Assembly (NCBI RefSeq): GCF_001267885.1
Contig: NZ_CP012382.1
Coordinates: 7,861,001 to 7,925,000, forward strand
Length of the DNA: 64,000 bases
Direction: 5' to 3'
Source of the DNA: Streptomyces ambofaciens ATCC 23877
GTDB taxonomy: Bacteria; Actinomycetota; Actinomycetes; Streptomycetales; Streptomycetaceae
Numbering within the stretch: the stretch's first letter is position 1; each line of letters starts with the position of its first letter. Made by a program: the position numbers and the translations under genes. Shown here in pieces: positions 59,763-64,000 of the stretch. The notes beneath the pieces are model-generated. The model made no database searches. It was not told where the DNA came from and saw nothing but the letters and a program-made list of their open reading frames with translations.

Positions 59763-60842
59763 ATGAGACCACGTTCGAAACTCCCCGCGCTGCTGCTCGG
59801 CTGCGCGCTTCTGGCAAGCGTGCTCGGCGTCGGCACCGTCGCCACGGCGGCCGGTCCCGGCAGCGCTCCGGCCGCCTCGGCCGGCGCCCACACCGGGCAC
59901 ACGATGGCGGTGTCGACCCAGGCGTCCGCCGACGATCCCGACGGCGACGGCTACATACCGGCCGTCCCCCAGGTCACCGGCGTGACCCCGTCCCAGGCCA
60001 CCCCGCCGCCGCGCTACCACAAGGAGTTCCAGGCCAACTGCGCGGTCACGCACACCGCGCCGGACGACCCGATCGTGTACCCGGGGCAGCCGGGCAAGTC
60101 CCACGACCACACCTTCATGGGCAACAGGACGACGAACGCCGGCAGCACGACGGGGAGCCTCTACGGCGGCAACACCACCTGTCTCGCGCCGGCCGACGCC
60201 TCCGCGTACTGGATGCCGTCCCTGTACAAGGGGGACAGGAAGATCCTCCCCGTCGGCCCGCAGGTCATCTACTACAAGGCCGGTGTCACCGACTACACCA
60301 GCGTGCGGCCCTTCCCCAAGGGCCTGCGGTACGTCGTCGGCAACCCCATGCAGAGCGCCCAGGAGTTCCGCGCCCACAAGGGGTTCGTCGAGGGCTGGGA
60401 GTGCGGTGACAGCTTCTTCAACGTCGACTTCCCGGCGAGCTGCCCGAGCCGGCCCGACGTCCAGCTGAACATCCGCTTCCAGGCCCCCAGTTGCTGGGAC
60501 GGAAAGTACCTCGACACTCCCGACCACCAGAGCCACATGGCCTACCCGGTCGTCAAACCCGGCACCAACGACAACATGTGTCCGGCGTCCCACCCGGTCG
60601 CGCTGCCGATGATCGAGTTCAAGATGGCCTTCCCGGTCAACGGCGACATGGGCGACGTGCGCCTGGCCAGTGGGCGCGGCTACTCCTTCCACTACGACTT
60701 CTTCAACGCGTGGGAGGAGAGGACCCTCAAGGCGCTGGTCGACCACTGCATCGTGGGCGGTCTCCAGTGCGACACCCGCGGCTACGACCAGAACCACCCG
60801 GAGCGCGGTGCGGTACTGAACGCGGACCACCGGCTGCCCTGA
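59763..60842 (+). CDS. Secreted DUF1996-domain protein
   Basis: 359 residues. Signal peptide about 1-29. The DUF1996 domain (about 80-355) shows C-A-V-T-H-T-A-P-D-D-P-I-V-Y-P-G, K-S-H-D-H-T-F-M-G-N, Y-W-M-P-S-L-Y, C-W-D-G-K-Y-L-D and H-Q-S-H-M-A-Y-P, with several conserved Cys and His residues. DUF1996 proteins occur in fungi and actinomycetes and often accompany wall- or glucan-degrading enzymes; the activity is unknown. Terminated by a very strong hairpin. Confidence 0.9.
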   Translation: MRPRSKLPALLLGCALLASVLGVGTVATAAGPGSAPAASAGAHTGHTMAVSTQASADDPDGDGYIPAVPQVTGVTPSQATPPPRYHKEFQANCAVTHTAPDDPIVYPGQPGKSHDHTFMGNRTTNAGSTTGSLYGGNTTCLAPADASAYWMPSLYKGDRKILPVGPQVIYYKAGVTDYTSVRPFPKGLRYVVGNPMQSAQEFRAHKGFVEGWECGDSFFNVDFPASCPSRPDVQLNIRFQAPSCWDGKYLDTPDHQSHMAYPVVKPGTNDNMCPASHPVALPMIEFKMAFPVNGDMGDVRLASGRGYSFHYDFFNAWEERTLKALVDHCIVGGLQCDTRGYDQNHPERGAVLNADHRLP

Positions 60843-60857
60843 CCCGGCCGGTCTCCA

Positions 60858-60898
60858 GGGCCCGGCGGCACCCGCTCGGTAGGGGTGCCGCCGGGCCC
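60858..60898 (+). terminator. 16-bp-stem terminator
   Basis: GGGCCCGGCGGCACCC (60858-60873) and its perfect complement (60883-60898) with a 9-nt loop, 16 nt after the DUF1996 stop. Confidence 0.88.
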
Positions 60899-60943
60899 CT
60901 TCGGCCTGCCCGCACGCCCGCGTCCGCCGTCGTCCGGGGGGAC

Positions 60944-60990
60944 TTGACGGGGGAGAGGCGCTCGTCAGACGGTTGGGAGAGCGCTCTCCC
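60944..60990 (+). promoter_or_regulatory. Promoter with LacI-type operator, copy 2
   Basis: TTGACG (60944-60949), 18 bp, GACGGT (60968-60973), then the palindrome GGGAGAGCGCTCTCCC (60975-60990). The shared 14-bp core starts 2 nt after the -10, exactly as in copy 1 at 55088. Confidence 0.8.
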
Positions 60991-61020
60991 GTCGCGGGAG
61001 GGGCAGAAGGCGAGGCGGAC

Positions 61021-63453
61021 ATGGACGACGAGGCACTGGATCGGCTCATCGACAGGCTGAGCCTGGAACAGAAGGTGCGCCTGCTCACCGGCGCGACGAC
61101 CTGGCGCACCGCCGGTGAAGCCGGCATCGGGCTGCGGGAGATGGTGACCTCGGACGGCCCCGCCGGAGTGCGCGGCGAGGCATGGGACGAGCGGCGCACC
61201 TCGGCCCTGCTGCCCTCCGCCTCCGCCCTGGGCGCGATGTGGGACGAGGACCTCGTCGAGCGGCTCGGCCGCCTGCTCGCCACCGAGGCCGTCCGCAAGG
61301 GCGTCGACGTCGTCCTGGCCCCCACGCTCAACCTGCACCGCAGCCCGCTGGGCGGACGGCATTTCGAGTGCTTCTCCGAGGACCCGGAACTGACCGGCCG
61401 CACCGGCGCCGCGCTCATCCGCGGCATCCAGGCCCTCGGGGTGGCGGCCACCGCCAAGCACTACGTCGGCAACGACTCCGAGACCGACCGGCTGACCGTC
61501 GACGTCCGGGCGTCCGAACGCGCCCTGCGCGAGGTGTACCTCGCGCCCTTCGAAGCGGCCGTCGCGGCCGGGGTGTGGCTCGTCATGGCGGGCTACAACG
61601 CCGTCGGCGGCACCACCATGACGGCCAGCCCGCTCCTGGCGGAGCCCCTCAAGGGGGAGTGGGGGTTCGACGGCGTCGCCGTCTCCGACTGGGCTGCCGT
61701 GCGCACCACCGAGGAGACCGGACGCGCCGCCCTCGACCTGGCGATGCCCGGCCCGGACAGCCCCTGGGGCGCGTCCCTGGTGCGGGCGGTGAAGGACGGT
61801 CAGGTCGCGGAGGAGGGGGTCGACGACAAGGTGCGGCGGCTGCTGCGGCTCGCCGCGCGCGTCGGGGCGCTCGAACCACGACACCCGCGCCGGGCTCCCG
61901 CCCAAGCGTCCCGCGGCACCCGGACGCTGCTGCGCCGCGCCGTCAGCGCCGGTTGCGTCCTGTTGCGCAACGACGCCGTCCTGCCCCTCGACCCCGCCGA
62001 GCTGACCACCGTGGCGGTCGTCGGCGTGCACGCGGCGTCGCCTCGGGTGCAGGGCGGTGGCAGTGCGGGCGTGTTCTGTTCCGACGTGGTCACGCCGCTG
62101 GCGGGCATCCGGGCCCGTCTGCGGGGCCGGGCCTCGGTGGTGTACGAACCCGGTCCGGCGCCGGGGTCGCCACCCGCTCCCCTCGGCACCGATCACTGCA
62201 GCGATCCGCGCTCGGGCGCCCCGGGCGTGCTCCTGCGGGTGCTGGACGCGGCGGGGCGGGAACTGCACGCGGAGCACCGGCTCTCGGGGCGGCAGCTGGA
62301 GCCGGACCTGCCCCCGGGCGCCCACACGGTGGAGATCGCCGCGGTGCTGCATCCCCGTCGGGCGGGGGAGTGGACGTTCGGCGTCGGGGGCTTCGGACGC
62401 ATGACGCTCACCGTCGGCGACCACGTGCTGGTGGACGGGGAGTTCCCCGGTGACACGGACGACCCGGCCGTCGTCCACGTCAACCCGCCCGTGCACACGG
62501 CACGGACGGCGTTGACCACCAGGCGTCCCGTGGACGTGGTGGCGCGGCGCGAGCTGGTGCCCGGCCGAGGGCGCGCCACCGTCGTCACCGCCGCGCCGCC
62601 GGAACCGGACCCGGCCACCGCGCTCGAGGACGCGGTACGGGCGGCCGGCGAGGCCGACGCCGTGGTCGTGGTCGTCGGCACCACCGAGCACAGCGAGACA
62701 GAGGGGTACGACCGGGCCGGGCTGGCGCTCGGCGAGCTCCAGGACGGGCTGGTCCGCGCGGTGGCCGCCGCGAACTCCCGCACGGTGGTGGTCGTCAACA
62801 GCGGCGGACCGGTCGAGCTGCCCTGGCGCGGGGAGGTGGGTGCCGTGCTGCTCACCTGGTTCCCCGGACAGGAGGCCGGCGGAGGGCTGGCCGACGTCCT
62901 GTTCGGCCTCGCCGAGCCCGGCGGCCGGCTGCCCACCACCTGGGCGGCCTCCCTGGCGGACGCCCCCGTCACGCGTACCCGGCCGGTCGACGGTCGGCTG
63001 GACTACGCCGAAGGCCTGCACATCGGCCACCGGGCGTGGCTGCGGTCCGGTCGCGAACCCGCCTACTGGTTCGGTCACGGCCTCGGCTACACCACGTGGG
63101 AGTACGCGGCCGTGGAGGTCCCCCCGCGCGTCCTGGCCCACGAGCCGTTCACCGTTCGGGTGACGGTGCACAACTCCGGTGAGCGCGCCGGGCGTGAGGT
63201 CGTACAGGTCTACCTGGCCCGGCCCGGATCGGCGGTCGAGCGTCCCGTGCGCTGGTTCGCCGGGCATGCGGCCGTACGGGCGGAAGCGGGCCGGACGGCC
63301 ACCGCCGAGGTGGTGGTGAGCCCGCGGGCGCTACGGCACTGGTCGGAGGCGGACCACGGCTGGGCCACGGAGCCCGGCCCCTACCGGCTCATGGTGGGCA
63401 GGTCGGTGGGGGACGTGCGGTGGGAGGGGACGGTCACGGTCGGCGGCCCGTGA
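61021..63453 (+). CDS. GH3 beta-glucosidase
   Basis: 810 residues from ATG 61021, no signal peptide, so probably cytoplasmic. GH3 N-terminal barrel with S-D-G-P-A-G-V-R-G, D-V-V-L-A-P-T-L-N-L-H-R, K-H-Y-V-G-N-D-S-E-T-D-R and nucleophile Asp223 in G-V-A-V-S-D-W-A-A-V. The second domain carries a PA14-like insert (about 390-520), and the chain ends with a fibronectin-III-like module (L-G-Y-T-T-W-E-Y, then V-H-N-S-G-E-R-A-G-R-E-V-V-Q-V-Y). Cleaves terminal beta-glucosyl residues from imported oligosaccharides; it shares an operator with the secreted enzymes at 55161. Confidence 0.92.
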   Translation: MDDEALDRLIDRLSLEQKVRLLTGATTWRTAGEAGIGLREMVTSDGPAGVRGEAWDERRTSALLPSASALGAMWDEDLVERLGRLLATEAVRKGVDVVLAPTLNLHRSPLGGRHFECFSEDPELTGRTGAALIRGIQALGVAATAKHYVGNDSETDRLTVDVRASERALREVYLAPFEAAVAAGVWLVMAGYNAVGGTTMTASPLLAEPLKGEWGFDGVAVSDWAAVRTTEETGRAALDLAMPGPDSPWGASLVRAVKDGQVAEEGVDDKVRRLLRLAARVGALEPRHPRRAPAQASRGTRTLLRRAVSAGCVLLRNDAVLPLDPAELTTVAVVGVHAASPRVQGGGSAGVFCSDVVTPLAGIRARLRGRASVVYEPGPAPGSPPAPLGTDHCSDPRSGAPGVLLRVLDAAGRELHAEHRLSGRQLEPDLPPGAHTVEIAAVLHPRRAGEWTFGVGGFGRMTLTVGDHVLVDGEFPGDTDDPAVVHVNPPVHTARTALTTRRPVDVVARRELVPGRGRATVVTAAPPEPDPATALEDAVRAAGEADAVVVVVGTTEHSETEGYDRAGLALGELQDGLVRAVAAANSRTVVVVNSGGPVELPWRGEVGAVLLTWFPGQEAGGGLADVLFGLAEPGGRLPTTWAASLADAPVTRTRPVDGRLDYAEGLHIGHRAWLRSGREPAYWFGHGLGYTTWEYAAVEVPPRVLAHEPFTVRVTVHNSGERAGREVVQVYLARPGSAVERPVRWFAGHAAVRAEAGRTATAEVVVSPRALRHWSEADHGWATEPGPYRLMVGRSVGDVRWEGTVTVGGP

Positions 63454-63605
63454 CGAGGGTCGAGGCCGTGGCTTCGCCTGGGGGACGTCGGGTGGGGGAG
63501 GGGGACCCAGGCCGTGGCGGACGACCACGGTCCCTGCTCACTGCTTGCCGCTCGCGCGCGGGTCGACCCGGTCGCCGGTAGACCGCGGGGTGCGGCCGGC
63601 GCCGC

Positions 63606-64000
63606 TCACTGCACCGACCGCTCCCGCAGGGCCGTCCGCCACGCCGGGTCCTGCTCCGCCGGTTCGGCTTCCTCCGGCCGGCCGCCACGGGCGAAGAAGT
63701 CGGCGAGCGGCAGGATCGCGGCCCCGACGGTGACGGCGTCCGGCCCCAGGGTGCCGAGGTCGATGCGGACACGGGCGGCGGGGTACGTCAGGGCGTAGGA
63801 GGTGGCGTGGGCCGTCACCGCGTCCAGGAAGCGCCGGCCGAGCTGCAGTCCGGCCCAGCCGCCGACCAGGATGCGCTCGGGCTGGAAGAGGTTGATCAGG
63901 TCGGAGAACCCCGCGCCGAGGTACTCGGCGGTCTCCTCCAGCACGGCCAGCGCCGTGGCGTCGGGTTCCGGGCCGGCCCCCGACGCGTCGGAGGCCGGGT
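63606..64000 (-). CDS. ROK-family protein, C-terminal part (cut by window end)
   Basis: The open frame runs off the right edge; its stop is at 63606-63608. Visible are L-N-L-F-Q-P-E-R-I-L-V-G-G-W-A and L-G-P-D-A-V-T-V-G-A-A-I-L-P-L-A-D-F-F, typical of the end of ROK regulators and sugar kinases. Converges on the GH3 beta-glucosidase. Whether it carries an N-terminal HTH, making it a repressor, cannot be seen here. Confidence 0.85.
   Translation of the reverse strand, partial: PASDASGAGPEPDATALAVLEETAEYLGAGFSDLINLFQPERILVGGWAGLQLGRRFLDAVTAHATSYALTYPAARVRIDLGTLGPDAVTVGAAILPLADFFARGGRPEEAEPAEQDPAWRTALRERSVQ

Noticed and set aside
1..64000. tRNA or rRNA genes and insertion sequences
   Set aside because: No cloverleaf-like sequence, rRNA core, transposase motif or terminal inverted repeats with target duplication were recognised when reading through both strands.

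Overview
The window is very GC-rich chromosomal DNA with a pronounced third-position G/C bias and frequent GTG starts. It carries Tat and lipoprotein secretion signals, an mce-operon tail, DasR-type operator sequences, F420/deazaflavin-type enzymes and many TetR/MerR/PadR/XRE/ROK regulators. This is typical of a Streptomyces or a close relative. I saw no rRNA or tRNA genes, CRISPR array, insertion sequence or prophage.

Layout. (1) 1-3,910: distal end of an mce-type operon, with four Mce-associated membrane proteins (the first cut by the window edge) and a secreted lytic transglycosylase, closed by a strong hairpin. (2) 3,949-9,770: ordinary genes: an acyl-CoA dehydrogenase, a tiny zinc-ribbon protein, an XRE-cupin regulator with a methyltransferase, a membrane protein, and a PadR regulator with two DUF1048 proteins and its probable operator. 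(3) 9,876-30,465: an organosulfur-scavenging island. It contains a polar-amino-acid-type ABC importer with two binding lipoproteins, an orphan permease, five luciferase-like FMNH2 monooxygenases, an SsuE/MsuE-type FMN reductase, an SsuABC sulfonate importer, an Rrf2 regulator, a DszC/SfnB-like monooxygenase with its own winged-helix regulator, and a glutathionyl-hydroquinone-reductase-like enzyme. (4) 30,685-37,362: small enzymes, MerR and GNAT proteins, and a tightly overlapping ABC-2 transporter/SDR/deazaflavin-oxidoreductase operon facing a PAP2-like membrane protein. (5) 37,512-42,358: a Tat-exported GH3 hexosaminidase with tandem DasR-type sites, an FG-GAP secreted protein, and a holin-like/DUF3618 pair. 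(6) 42,596-54,705: redox enzymes paired with TetR or CGNR regulators, several with visible palindromic operators, plus a degenerate inositol-phosphatase homologue, Nudix and GNAT proteins. (7) 55,161-64,000: a polysaccharide-degradation cluster (beta-helix protein, TIM-barrel hydrolase with CBM32 modules, DUF1996 protein, GH3 beta-glucosidase, and the end of a ROK protein).

The most interesting signal is three very short ORFs (11181-11258, 26243-26344 on the minus strand, 29351-29500). They encode relatives of one peptide with an S-R-x-H-I-D-(L/F) core and Cys codons near the 3' end. Each stands in front of a different transcription unit of the sulfur island. They look like cysteine-sensing leader peptides, and the first is followed by mutually exclusive hairpins and may be leaderless. 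Two of them also share a CCTA-N7-GGTAG motif just upstream, which suggests a common transcription factor, possibly the adjacent Rrf2 protein.

A second signal is a pair of promoters, upstream of 55161 and 61021, with identical geometry: TTGAC(C/G), 18 bp, -10, 2 nt, then GGAGAGCGCTCTCC. This points to one repressor controlling the glycan genes.
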